Below, piece after piece: positions 1 through 6,235 of a stretch of 12,913 bases of DNA. The notes under the pieces were generated by a model. That model searched no databases, was not told where the DNA came from, and saw only the letters and a program-made list of their open reading frames with translations. The DNA is from an uncultured Fusibacter sp. (lineage in GTDB: Bacteria > Bacillota > Clostridia > Peptostreptococcales > Acidaminobacteraceae). The stretch is taken from the NCBI GenBank assembly GCA_937958285.1, contig CALFXQ010000161.1, positions 1 through 12,913 of the forward strand, written 5' to 3'. The position numbers and the translations under genes are program-made. The stretch's first letter is position 1. The number at the start of each line of letters is the position of its first letter.

Positions 1-1
1 C

Positions 2-760
2 TTGAATGTAATCATATTTTCGATCATGTGGTTAGTGGGCGGCTTTAAAGTCGATTCGGAAGTCCTAATCAAGTTTGGGGCGAAGTTTAACTACAATATG
101 GTCAATGGCGAATGGTGGCGCTTTATCACGCCGATGTTTTTACATGTAGACCTTATGCACTTGATGATGAACACATTAGGTGTAATCAGCCTATCTCAGC
201 CTTTAAAACACATATTTGGCCTCAAGCGCTTGCTTTTAATCTACTTTATCGCAGGTGTTAGCGGTGTCGTCATGAGCTTTGCCTTTAGCAATTCTTTGAG
301 TGCGGGGGCCTCTACGGCGATATTTGGCATGTTGGGCACCCATGTCTATCTCTACTTCAGACATAAAGAGGCCTATCGCTATATCTTTGGCACACAGTTT
401 TTGACCCTCATTGCCATCAATTTCATTTATGGTTTTGTGGTGCAAGGCATCGATAACTATGGCCATTTAGGGGGCTTTATTGGAGGTATTGTAGTTGCTT
501 ATGCCCTGGGGATTAAAACAGATGCCATTAAGCGAAAACAGTTACTGGCTATCCCTTTATTGGCAGCGGTAACCGCGATGGGTATTCAATATGGGTTTGT
601 GCGTTATAATTTGTCGGCTGATTATTATTTTATGCATTTTGTCGATGCGGTAAAAAGCGAAGATTACAATGAGGCATATAAACGGTTAGAAGAGGGGCTA
701 AAAAGATATCCCAACGACCAAAGGCTCAATGATGTGTTAGATCAACTGAATAAAGGTTGA
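2..760 (+). CDS. Rhomboid-family intramembrane serine protease with TPR-like tail, 5'-truncated
   Basis: This is a membrane-embedded serine protease that would cleave transmembrane substrates within or near the bilayer. The catalytic serine is in G-A-S-T-A-I-F-G (Ser104, counted from the first visible codon) and the catalytic histidine is in N-Y-G-H-L-G-G (His155). The W-R motif of the L1 loop (about 39-40) and the M-H-L-x-M-N stretch at 52-57 also fit the family. Several hydrophobic segments follow, the last at about 180-200. The final ~45 residues (Y-Y-F-M-H-F onward) are soluble and resemble one TPR helix pair, as in the YqgP/GluP type of Gram-positive rhomboids. The first hydrophobic helix looks shortened, and the TTG at position 2 has no upstream sequence to judge, so the true start probably lies before the window. 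The serine motif has Thr after Ser where Gly is commoner. Family is secure; substrate is unknown. Confidence 0.9.
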   Translation: MNVIIFSIMWLVGGFKVDSEVLIKFGAKFNYNMVNGEWWRFITPMFLHVDLMHLMMNTLGVISLSQPLKHIFGLKRLLLIYFIAGVSGVVMSFAFSNSLSAGASTAIFGMLGTHVYLYFRHKEAYRYIFGTQFLTLIAINFIYGFVVQGIDNYGHLGGFIGGIVVAYALGIKTDAIKRKQLLAIPLLAAVTAMGIQYGFVRYNLSADYYFMHFVDAVKSEDYNEAYKRLEEGLKRYPNDQRLNDVLDQLNKG

Positions 761-799
761 CGATTTTTGAAGATAAAACCAATTATTTTTGGCAGAGAC

Positions 800-828
800 T
801 TGCTTGTGCCATACTTTTGTGGTAATAT
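800..828 (+). promoter_or_regulatory. Promoter of the argS T-box leader (extended -10)
   Basis: A -35 hexamer TTGCTT (800-805) and a -10 hexamer TAATAT (823-828) are separated by exactly 17 nt. The -10 is preceded by TG at 820-821, giving TGGTAATAT, an extended -10. Transcription would start near 835, about 24 nt before the base of T-box Stem I. This fits a sigma-A type promoter driving the leader and argS independently of the rhomboid gene. Confidence 0.75.
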
Positions 829-858
829 CATACGAAATATCGAAAGATTAATAATTTA

Positions 859-1080
859 CTTGCGATGATTGGGAAAAGTATTAAAGACCACTTGATAAAG
901 CGACACGGGGTTGGTGTGAGCCCGTGACAAAGTCTTTTCGAAACGCCCCCAAGAGCAAGACGGCTTCTCGTCGTTAAAGAGTTTGAGTGGATGGCCAAGA
1001 CTGAAGTTAGATTGCCATCAACAAGAGTGGTACCGCGGTTAACCCGTCTCTTGTGCATTTATGCACAAGAGACTTTTTTA
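859..1080 (+). ncRNA. T-box leader riboswitch (arginine type), argS control
   Basis: This RNA leader binds a tRNA and lets transcription continue into argS when that tRNA is uncharged. Stem I is readable: base helix CTTGC/GCAAG (859-863/955-959), a kink-turn-like GATGA (864-868) opposite GAGC (953-956), helix TTGGG/CCCAA (869-873/948-952), specifier loop with AGTA (877-880) opposite GAA (940-942), helix AAAGAC/GTCTTT (883-888/932-937), and a distal arm CACGGG/CCCGTG (904-909/921-926) with AGCGA and a GTTGGTGTGAG loop. The T-box AGAGTGGTACCGCGG is at 1024-1038; its TGGT (1028-1031) would pair with a tRNA 3' end ACCA. ACAAGAG (1021-1027) can pair with CTCTTGT (1048-1054) to form the antiterminator, competing with the terminator. 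The likely specifier is CGC (944-946, Arg), though the register is not perfectly clean. The downstream gene being argS supports arginine. Confidence 0.93.
1046..1080 (+). terminator. T-box-controlled intrinsic terminator (attenuator) before argS
   Basis: A perfect 13-bp stem, GTCTCTTGTGCAT (1046-1058) with ATGCACAAGAGAC (1061-1073), encloses a 2-nt TT loop as written and is followed by a T run (1074-1079). The left arm overlaps the segment that pairs with 1021-1027 in the antiterminator, so the two folds exclude each other. An ATG lies at 1061 inside the right arm, in frame with argS, but it is not a plausible start. Confidence 0.93.
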
Positions 1081-1084
1081 TTTT

Positions 1085-1090
1085 AGGAGG
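1085..1090 (+). promoter_or_regulatory. Ribosome binding site fixing the argS start
   Basis: AGGAGG ends 6 nt before ATG 1097. It lies downstream of the in-frame ATG at 1061, so it rules for the shorter protein. Confidence 0.9.
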
Positions 1091-1096
1091 AATGTT

Positions 1097-2797
1097 ATGA
1101 TTCAATTTAAACACGAAATTGCGATGAAAATTTCGCACAAGGTAACGGAAATACCCTTCGATGATATCTATCATGCCCTTGAAATCCCTAAAAACCCAGA
1201 CATGGGCGACTATGCTTTTCCATGTTTTAAACTTGCAAAGGCACTTAAACTCGCGCCGCCTCAAATCGCCATAAACCTTGCGAATCAGTTGGTGGATCCA
1301 CTGTTTGAGTCGGTGCAGCCTGCTGGCGGCTATTTAAACATAAAGATAAGCCCTGCAATTTACGCAAAAGAAGTCTTACAAGAAGTATTTAAGCTAAAAG
1401 ATGCTTATGGACATAGCACTTTGGGAGAAGGCAAGAGAGTTATTGTAGAATTTTCTTCGATTAATATTGCGAAGCCATTCCACATGGGGCATATTCGCAG
1501 TACTATGATCGGCCACTCTCTAAATCGCATTTATAAAGCACTGGGCTTTGACACAGTGTCTATTAATCACTTAGGCGATTACGGAACACAATTTGGAAAG
1601 CTTATCGTCGCTTATAAATTGTGGGGAGATAAGGATGCCATTGAAGCAGATCCAATTCCTGAACTTTTAAAAATCTATGTGAGATTCCACGAAGAGGCAG
1701 AAGAAAAGCCAGAAATGGAAGATGAGGCAAGAGGTTGGTTTACTAAACTCGAAAACGGCGATGAAGAAGCGCATGCGCTATGGACATGGTTTAGAGAAGT
1801 ATCACTTAAAGAGTTTTTGCGCGTTTACGAAATGCTCGGCGTGAGTTTTGACTCTTATGCAGGCGAAAGCTTTTATTCGGATAAAATGGATGGCGTGTTA
1901 AAGCAACTGAGAGAACGCGATGTCATGAAAAAGTCTGAAGGCGCTGAGATCGTCGATTTAGAGCCATATGGTATGCCACCTGCACTAATCACAAAAAAAG
2001 ATGGTTCAACGCTTTATATGACAAGAGATTTGGCCGCTGCCATCTATCGCAAAGAGACATACAATTTTTATAAAAACCTGTATGTGGTGGCTTATCAACA
2101 AGACTTGCACTTTAAACAGTGGTTCAAAGTATTGGAGCTCATGGGGCACGATTATGCAAAAGACTGTATCCATGTAAATTTTGGCATGGTCTCACTAGAA
2201 GAAGGGACATTGTCGACCAGAAAAGGCCGCGTTGTATTCTTAGAGGATGTTCTTAAAAAGGCCTCTGAAATGGCACTGGCTGTTATTGAAGAGAAAAACC
2301 CTAGTTTACCAGATAAAGAGACTGTTTCCAAGCAAGTTGGCATTGGCGCTGTGGTCTTCCAAGAACTCTTTAACAACCGTATAAAGGACTATACCTTTAT
2401 GTGGTCAAAAGCACTTGCCTTTGAGGGCGAAACCGGTCCTTATGTACAATATGCCCATGCGCGTGCCAATACGTTGTTAGAAAAGGCAGGTATCGCTGTG
2501 GTCATCGATCAAGTGGACTTTGCGCTGCTTACAGATACAGCCTCAAATCAGCTGATCAGAGCACTCTATCAGTTCCCACAGGCAATTGTCGATGCAATGG
2601 AAGCCAACGAACCAAGTCGCGTCACTCGTTATGTAGTTGGTCTCGCTCAGGACTTTAACAAATTCTATCAAGTGAACCATATCAACGTAGAAGATGAGGC
2701 TTTAAAACACGCCCGTGCCGCACTGGTTATCGCCACAAAGCAGACCATAAAGAATGCACTTTACCTCATTGGCATAGAAGCGCCCGAAAAGATGTAG
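1097..2797 (+). CDS. argS: Arginyl-tRNA synthetase
   Basis: This cytoplasmic class I aminoacyl-tRNA synthetase joins arginine to tRNA-Arg using ATP. The start chosen is ATG 1097, giving 566 residues, a normal family length. In order: an N-terminal Add-1-type tRNA-binding domain (about 1-85) with G-D-Y-A-F-P at 37-42; the HIGH-type signature F-H-M-G-H-I-R (128-134) in the Rossmann catalytic core; the S-T-R-K-G segment (373-377), which replaces a canonical KMSKS as in many ArgRS; and the C-terminal DALR anticodon-binding helical domain beginning near T-G-P-Y-V-Q-Y-A-H-A-R. The ending G-I-E-A-P-E-K-M is close to the usual family terminus. A T-box leader directly upstream should raise expression when tRNA-Arg is uncharged. 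No U-rich terminator is visible right after the stop; the next gene has its own promoter. Confidence 0.98.
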   Translation: MIQFKHEIAMKISHKVTEIPFDDIYHALEIPKNPDMGDYAFPCFKLAKALKLAPPQIAINLANQLVDPLFESVQPAGGYLNIKISPAIYAKEVLQEVFKLKDAYGHSTLGEGKRVIVEFSSINIAKPFHMGHIRSTMIGHSLNRIYKALGFDTVSINHLGDYGTQFGKLIVAYKLWGDKDAIEADPIPELLKIYVRFHEEAEEKPEMEDEARGWFTKLENGDEEAHALWTWFREVSLKEFLRVYEMLGVSFDSYAGESFYSDKMDGVLKQLRERDVMKKSEGAEIVDLEPYGMPPALITKKDGSTLYMTRDLAAAIYRKETYNFYKNLYVVAYQQDLHFKQWFKVLELMGHDYAKDCIHVNFGMVSLEEGTLSTRKGRVVFLEDVLKKASEMALAVIEEKNPSLPDKETVSKQVGIGAVVFQELFNNRIKDYTFMWSKALAFEGETGPYVQYAHARANTLLEKAGIAVVIDQVDFALLTDTASNQLIRALYQFPQAIVDAMEANEPSRVTRYVVGLAQDFNKFYQVNHINVEDEALKHARAALVIATKQTIKNALYLIGIEAPEKM

Positions 2798-2812
2798 TCT
2801 TACGCTTCGCAA

Positions 2813-2837
2813 GGTGAAATATTTTATTGGTTTCACC
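2813..2837 (+). promoter_or_regulatory. Inverted repeat overlapping the gntR -35 (candidate operator or weak terminator)
   Basis: GGTGAAA (2813-2819) and TTTCACC (2831-2837) form a perfect 7-bp inverted repeat with an 11-nt spacer. The right arm covers the end of the -35 hexamer. No U-tract follows, so it is a poor terminator for argS. An operator for the adjacent GntR-family protein is plausible but is inference only. Confidence 0.45.
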
Positions 2838-2855
2838 CGCTGAATCGGGTATAAT
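2827..2855 (+). promoter_or_regulatory. Promoter of the gntR-family gene
   Basis: TTGGTT (2827-2832) and a perfect TATAAT (2850-2855) are separated by 17 nt. A second inverted repeat, ACCCG (2835-2839) / CGGGT (2846-2850), fills the spacer and touches the -10. The predicted start of transcription is around 2862, which makes the GTG at 2862 an unlikely translation start. Confidence 0.75.
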
Positions 2856-2923
2856 GACATCGTGGGAATGCGATGCATCTGGGGAGGCGCACGCAATCCT
2901 CGCGCAGCAGTCAGACTAAAAAA

Positions 2924-2929
2924 AGAGGA
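2924..2929 (+). promoter_or_regulatory. Ribosome binding site fixing the TTG start of the gntR-family gene
   Basis: AGAGGA lies 7 nt before TTG 2937. No comparable site precedes the GTG at 2862, which coincides with the predicted transcription start. Confidence 0.7.
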
Positions 2930-2936
2930 TGAGCCG

Positions 2937-3572
2937 TTGAAACAAGCAAACGAAGCGATATTTAAAACCCTACAGAGTCGCATTATCAATCTCGAACTCG
3001 AGCCGGGTGCCGCAATCAACGAGAAAGAGCTCATGGAGGAGTTCGATGTTAGCAGAACTCCGGTGCGCGAGGCGCTCATTAAGCTCTCCCAGATTGGCCT
3101 TATCGAAACCCGCCCGCGTGTGGGAACCTTTGTCACACAAATCGAAATCAAGTCTGTAAAACATGCCTACGAAGTGAAAAAGAGCATGGAGGGATTGGCC
3201 GCAGAGCTTGCTGCCAAGCGCGCTACAGATGCAGAAATCGAACAACTTTTCGAAATCATTGAGCGATTTAAAGATTACGATATCGTTCAAGACTACAAGT
3301 TGTGTATTCAAGACGATCAAAAATTTCACCACATTGTGAGACAGGCATCGAGAAACGATATTCTTATAGAAGTGCTCGATATGCTCAACACAAAAACTGC
3401 GCGATTTTTACAATCTATCCACTATGTGATCAATGACTTTGATTGGTTCCATCACTCGTTGGTAGATATGGCTAATGCCATTAAATCACGCGATGCAGAT
3501 CAAGCCCGATTGCATACAGAGGTACATACCAAAGAGTTTCTAGATCAAATGTCTAGACACTTCTTTGGTTAA
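2937..3572 (+). CDS. GntR-family transcriptional regulator, FadR/FCD subfamily
   Basis: This is probably a DNA-binding, ligand-responsive repressor or activator. TTG 2937 is the chosen start, giving 211 residues. The N-terminal winged helix-turn-helix (about 5-68) shows the GntR signature: I-N-E-K-E-L at 27-32, then V-S-R-T-P-V-R-E-A-L at 38-47 and G-T-F-V at 63-66. The C-terminal helical FCD domain (about 75-205) carries the likely metal-binding set Asp127, His131, His172 or His173, and His193, spaced as in FCD regulators. FCD proteins usually sense small organic acids or amino-acid derivatives; the ligand here cannot be read from sequence. It has its own promoter with overlapping inverted repeats, suggesting autoregulation, and a strong terminator follows. 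The next gene, a C26 hydrolase, is a candidate target but lies beyond that terminator. Confidence 0.92.
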   Translation: MKQANEAIFKTLQSRIINLELEPGAAINEKELMEEFDVSRTPVREALIKLSQIGLIETRPRVGTFVTQIEIKSVKHAYEVKKSMEGLAAELAAKRATDAEIEQLFEIIERFKDYDIVQDYKLCIQDDQKFHHIVRQASRNDILIEVLDMLNTKTARFLQSIHYVINDFDWFHHSLVDMANAIKSRDADQARLHTEVHTKEFLDQMSRHFFG

Positions 3573-3575
3573 AAG

Positions 3576-3614
3576 ACTCCCCCTTAGCGAATGTTAAGGG
3601 GGAGTTATGTTTTG
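3576..3614 (+). terminator. Intrinsic terminator after the gntR-family gene
   Basis: A perfect 11-bp stem, ACTCCCCCTTA (3576-3586) with TAAGGGGGAGT (3595-3605), encloses an 8-nt loop and is followed by a modest T-rich tail (TATGTTTTG). It begins 4 nt after the stop codon. The C/G-rich stem is strong; the tail is weaker than a classical U-tract. Confidence 0.85.
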
Positions 3615-3670
3615 TAAGCTACTCAAATAATAGAGACGCGAACCAACAGAAAGATACTACGAGGGATCTC

Positions 3671-4375
3671 ATGAAAAAAATAGGTATCACCACGCATATT
3701 GAACACAATAAAAATCGTGAAGAAAATGCCATAAATATGGATTATATACGCGCAGTTATCAATGCAGGTGGATTGCCAATTTTGGTGCCTGTCACCTTGG
3801 ATTTTGGCATGCTCGACGATTACTTAAGACTAGTAGACGGCCTTATTTTTACAGGCGGCTGCGACATCAATCCCAAACGCTACGGCGAGGTCGATGAAGG
3901 GCTTTGCGAGTCTAGTTGCGATGAACGCGATCAAATGGAGCTTTACTTGCTTAAAAACGCCATTAAAAGCAATAAGCCCATATTGGGTATTTGCAGAGGT
4001 TTACAACTTATTAACGTGCATTTTGGCGGCACGCTCTATCAAGATTTGATGACGCAGTACCACACAGAAATCGACCATATAAATATTGAAGCAGAGTCTG
4101 ACTTTCTTGCGCATACAGTTAAGTTTGACCCTTCTAGCAGATTAAAAGACTGGTATGGAGAAAGCAAAATACATGTAAATTCAAGGCACCATCAAGCCAT
4201 AAAAAGACTCGGTGAAGGCTTAATAGTGATGGCCCGGTCTAAAGATGGCATTGTGGAAGCGATTGAACACAAAGTTCACAATGTGGTTGGGGTGCAGTGG
4301 CATCCCGAGGATCTTGCGCATCTTGCCCCTCAGCTCTTTATTTCCTTTGTTGAACACTGCAACTCAGAGTTTTGA
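3671..4375 (+). CDS. Class I glutamine amidotransferase-like hydrolase (peptidase C26, gamma-glutamyl-GABA hydrolase type)
   Basis: This is a cytoplasmic cysteine hydrolase that would cleave a gamma-glutamyl amide bond, as PuuD does with gamma-glutamyl-GABA. The catalytic triad is visible: nucleophile Cys108 in G-I-C-R-G, and His211 with Glu213 in Q-W-H-P-E. An oxyanion-loop stretch F-T-G-G-C-D-I-N-P is at 60-68 and the family motif H-V-N-S-R-H-H-Q at 168-175. At 234 residues it is close to PuuD-type enzymes (about 250). ATG 3671 follows GAGGG at 3661-3665. The upstream spacer has only weak promoter-like sequence (AATAAT at 3626-3631). The neighbouring FCD regulator suggests a catabolic or polyamine-type role, but no glutamyl-putrescine synthetase or oxidase is in view, so the substrate is uncertain and no gene symbol is given. 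Confidence 0.9.
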   Translation: MKKIGITTHIEHNKNREENAINMDYIRAVINAGGLPILVPVTLDFGMLDDYLRLVDGLIFTGGCDINPKRYGEVDEGLCESSCDERDQMELYLLKNAIKSNKPILGICRGLQLINVHFGGTLYQDLMTQYHTEIDHINIEAESDFLAHTVKFDPSSRLKDWYGESKIHVNSRHHQAIKRLGEGLIVMARSKDGIVEAIEHKVHNVVGVQWHPEDLAHLAPQLFISFVEHCNSEF

Positions 4376-4446
4376 GATAATGCTAAAAACCATTCATTTA
4401 AGCACTTGTTTTCGCAACATATGCTTGATTGATCAGGAGGTTTTAA

Positions 4447-6081
4447 ATGGGCCCAATACATGCTAAACATGCTAAACATGCTACACATGCGATTAAACGC
4501 GTGAAAGCCGCATTAATCAAGCGCTCAATTTTACTTGCGCTGTTGGTTTTAATGCTACTTCAAACGGCCTGTGGTGCAAAACCAGACACTACTGGTATTG
4601 AAACCACAACGGAAGTGCCTATTACTGCAACTAAACCAATAGACATAACGACTGAGAAAAATACGATTTTTCCATTCTTCGAAAGTAAGGCAGGCGACAT
4701 TCGCTGGGGGTTGATGTCTGCAGAGGGAAATGTAGTGGTTGAACCTCTATACCAAAGCCTCGATCGCGGGCAATACGAGGGTTACTTCACAGGTTACTTA
4801 GATGAGAGTGTTACTGTTTTCGACGCTTCGGGAAAGGCGGTTTTAAATGCTTCTTTGAATGCGTTTTACGAAGAAGAAATTCAGTTTTACAGAAGCCTCC
4901 AGTTTCCTTTGCCTTTTTTCGATGAATCAACTCAGCGCTATGGTTACAGGCAGGGGGAGAAGGTTTTACTCGAACCATCTTATGTGAATGCCATGCCTCT
5001 AAAAGATGGCTATGCCCTCGTGCAGTCGGGATCAGATGAGACTTTAAGTAGCATTATCGATATTGAGGGCAATGTGATATTGGCCGACCCTAAGGTGCAG
5101 TTAGTCAATTTGGGTCGTGGCTATTTTGGCGCAATAGAAGATATTTATTCTTATCAAACGGAGTATTTCAAAAAACGCATTGTGGGTGCTTATGGTGAAA
5201 GTGCAGGAAAAACGTATCCTGCGGGTGAGTATTATACGATTTTACCCCTTATTAATGACAGCTTTTTTGTCTACGATGGCCAGTACGGTAGATTTATAGA
5301 TGCAGGTGGTGATAAAATCTCTGGAACTCCCGAAATTTTTGATTACAACGGCTTTGATTTAGTTGGGAATCTGGTGCGTGCGCAGGCTCTAACCCTCGAC
5401 TTTATAAGCGTTGCCTACTATTCAGAAGATGGAAAGCTGATTTGGAGCAACAAGAGCGAATTCACCTCTTATAATCAGTCTGAACAATTGATTGTAACGC
5501 CTGAAAAACCCCATATTTCATTATTTAAGACCTTTATGCCTGTAAGTGTGCGTTTGCCCAATTACCCAGAAGCCGAAAAGGCTATCAATCAAATTACGGC
5601 TAGAATTCCAGACGAATCCATTGGCGAAGACGACGAAGCCATGACCCAGTCGTTGAGTTATCAGGTTATGCAATATGGAAACTTTATTACGGTGCAAACG
5701 GATTACTATTCTTACGGGATTGGCGCTGCACATCCAAATAGTGCAATTGGCTATGCGCATTACGATCTGCAGGCCAATCAGTGGATGCAACTTGAGGATT
5801 TCTTCGAGAATCAAGACAAGGGACTCCAAGCCATTGGCGATTATATTGTCGAGCAAATGGGAAACGAGGGTACACTTCAAGATTATTGGATTGAAGACGG
5901 CTTGCTGATTAACCCAGGGCATGCTTTTTACATCGATAAAGAGGGCTTTTCCATTGTCTTTCAGCAATACGAGATTGCACCGTATGCAGCGGGAATGCCA
6001 AGGTTTACAGTGCCTTATAGCGTTTTAAAGCCATATCTTAAAGTGTCTTTGCCCTCAGTGGCCGCTTTGCTAATTAAGTAA
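4447..6081 (+). CDS. Putative lipoprotein with WG-type repeats and a C-terminal DUF3298/RsiV-like domain
   Basis: This is probably anchored on the outer face of the membrane; function unknown. ATG 4447 lies 6 nt after a perfect AGGAGG (4435-4440). The n-region is unusually long (26 residues, rich in His, Lys and Arg) and holds a H-A-K repeat. A hydrophobic stretch (27-38) then leads to L-L-Q-T-A-C with Cys42 as the candidate lipidated residue. The Gln at -3 is not the usual Leu/Val/Ile, so lipidation is likely but not certain. A Thr-rich linker (48-72) follows. Residues 83-102 and 163-186 resemble WG beta-repeats (W-G-L-M ... V-V-V-E-P; Y-G-Y-R ... L-L-E-P). The C-terminus (about 355-531) resembles DUF4163/DUF3298 domains of RsiV and PdaC, including G-A-A-H-P-N at 426-431 and the ending P-Y-S-V-L-K-P-Y-L. 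It follows the C26 gene by 71 nt and may be read through from it. Confidence 0.8.
   Translation: MGPIHAKHAKHATHAIKRVKAALIKRSILLALLVLMLLQTACGAKPDTTGIETTTEVPITATKPIDITTEKNTIFPFFESKAGDIRWGLMSAEGNVVVEPLYQSLDRGQYEGYFTGYLDESVTVFDASGKAVLNASLNAFYEEEIQFYRSLQFPLPFFDESTQRYGYRQGEKVLLEPSYVNAMPLKDGYALVQSGSDETLSSIIDIEGNVILADPKVQLVNLGRGYFGAIEDIYSYQTEYFKKRIVGAYGESAGKTYPAGEYYTILPLINDSFFVYDGQYGRFIDAGGDKISGTPEIFDYNGFDLVGNLVRAQALTLDFISVAYYSEDGKLIWSNKSEFTSYNQSEQLIVTPEKPHISLFKTFMPVSVRLPNYPEAEKAINQITARIPDESIGEDDEAMTQSLSYQVMQYGNFITVQTDYYSYGIGAAHPNSAIGYAHYDLQANQWMQLEDFFENQDKGLQAIGDYIVEQMGNEGTLQDYWIEDGLLINPGHAFYIDKEGFSIVFQQYEIAPYAAGMPRFTVPYSVLKPYLKVSLPSVAALLIK
4459..4490 (+). repeat. 9-bp in-frame tandem repeat in the lipoprotein n-region
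   Basis: CATGCTAAA occurs at 4459-4467 and 4468-4476. CATGCTACA at 4477-4485 and a partial CATGC at 4486-4490 follow. It encodes H-A-K, H-A-K, H-A-T, H-A ahead of the hydrophobic core of the signal peptide. Copy-number change would keep the frame. Confidence 0.9.
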
Positions 6082-6178
6082 AACGAGTCAGTGGCTTGAG
6101 GTGTGAGATATGCGTCTCGAGAATTAAATTAAAATGAGATGAGAAATTGGACAAAACTAGCATTTGCATAGTCTGGTA

Positions 6179-6187
6179 TGGTATTAT
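6179..6187 (+). promoter_or_regulatory. Candidate extended -10 promoter of hflKC
   Basis: TGGTATTAT has the TGn-TATNAT form and lies about 49 nt before ATG 6236. No good -35 sits 16-18 nt upstream, which extended -10 promoters can tolerate. The 154-nt gap after the lipoprotein gene holds no clear terminator, so read-through is also possible. Confidence 0.5.
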
Positions 6188-6222
6188 AAGAGTGCATGTG
6201 AATGCAATGACAATTCACGATT

Positions 6223-6229
6223 AAGGAGG
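6223..6229 (+). promoter_or_regulatory. Ribosome binding site fixing the hflK start
   Basis: AAGGAGG ends 6 nt before ATG 6236. The reading frame stays open upstream to 6164, but that stretch lies before and across the candidate promoter and lacks a comparable site. Confidence 0.85.
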
Positions 6230-6235
6230 CAACAC

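Noticed and set aside
1061..1096. N-terminal extension of argS from ATG 1061
   Set aside because: It lies inside the T-box terminator hairpin, has no ribosome site and adds residues atypical of ArgRS. AGGAGG supports ATG 1097.
2813..2837. Intrinsic terminator for argS
   Set aside because: The 7-bp hairpin has an 11-nt loop and no U-tract and overlaps the next promoter; a regulatory repeat is more likely.
2702..3332. Minus-strand open frames opposite argS and the gntR-family gene
   Set aside because: They mirror well-recognised plus-strand genes, have no start signals and no recognisable product.
4245..4466. Small reading frame overlapping the C26 gene end and the lipoprotein start
   Set aside because: It lies mostly within a real gene in another frame, has no ribosome site, and its product resembles nothing; treated as a chance frame.
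4459..4490. Phase-variable contingency locus
   Set aside because: The repeat unit is 9 bp, so gain or loss cannot switch the reading frame; only the length of the n-region would change.
6164..6235. N-terminal extension of hflK upstream of ATG 6236
   Set aside because: It overlaps the candidate -10 element and lacks a ribosome site; ATG 6236 has AAGGAGG and gives a normal membrane-anchor N-terminus.
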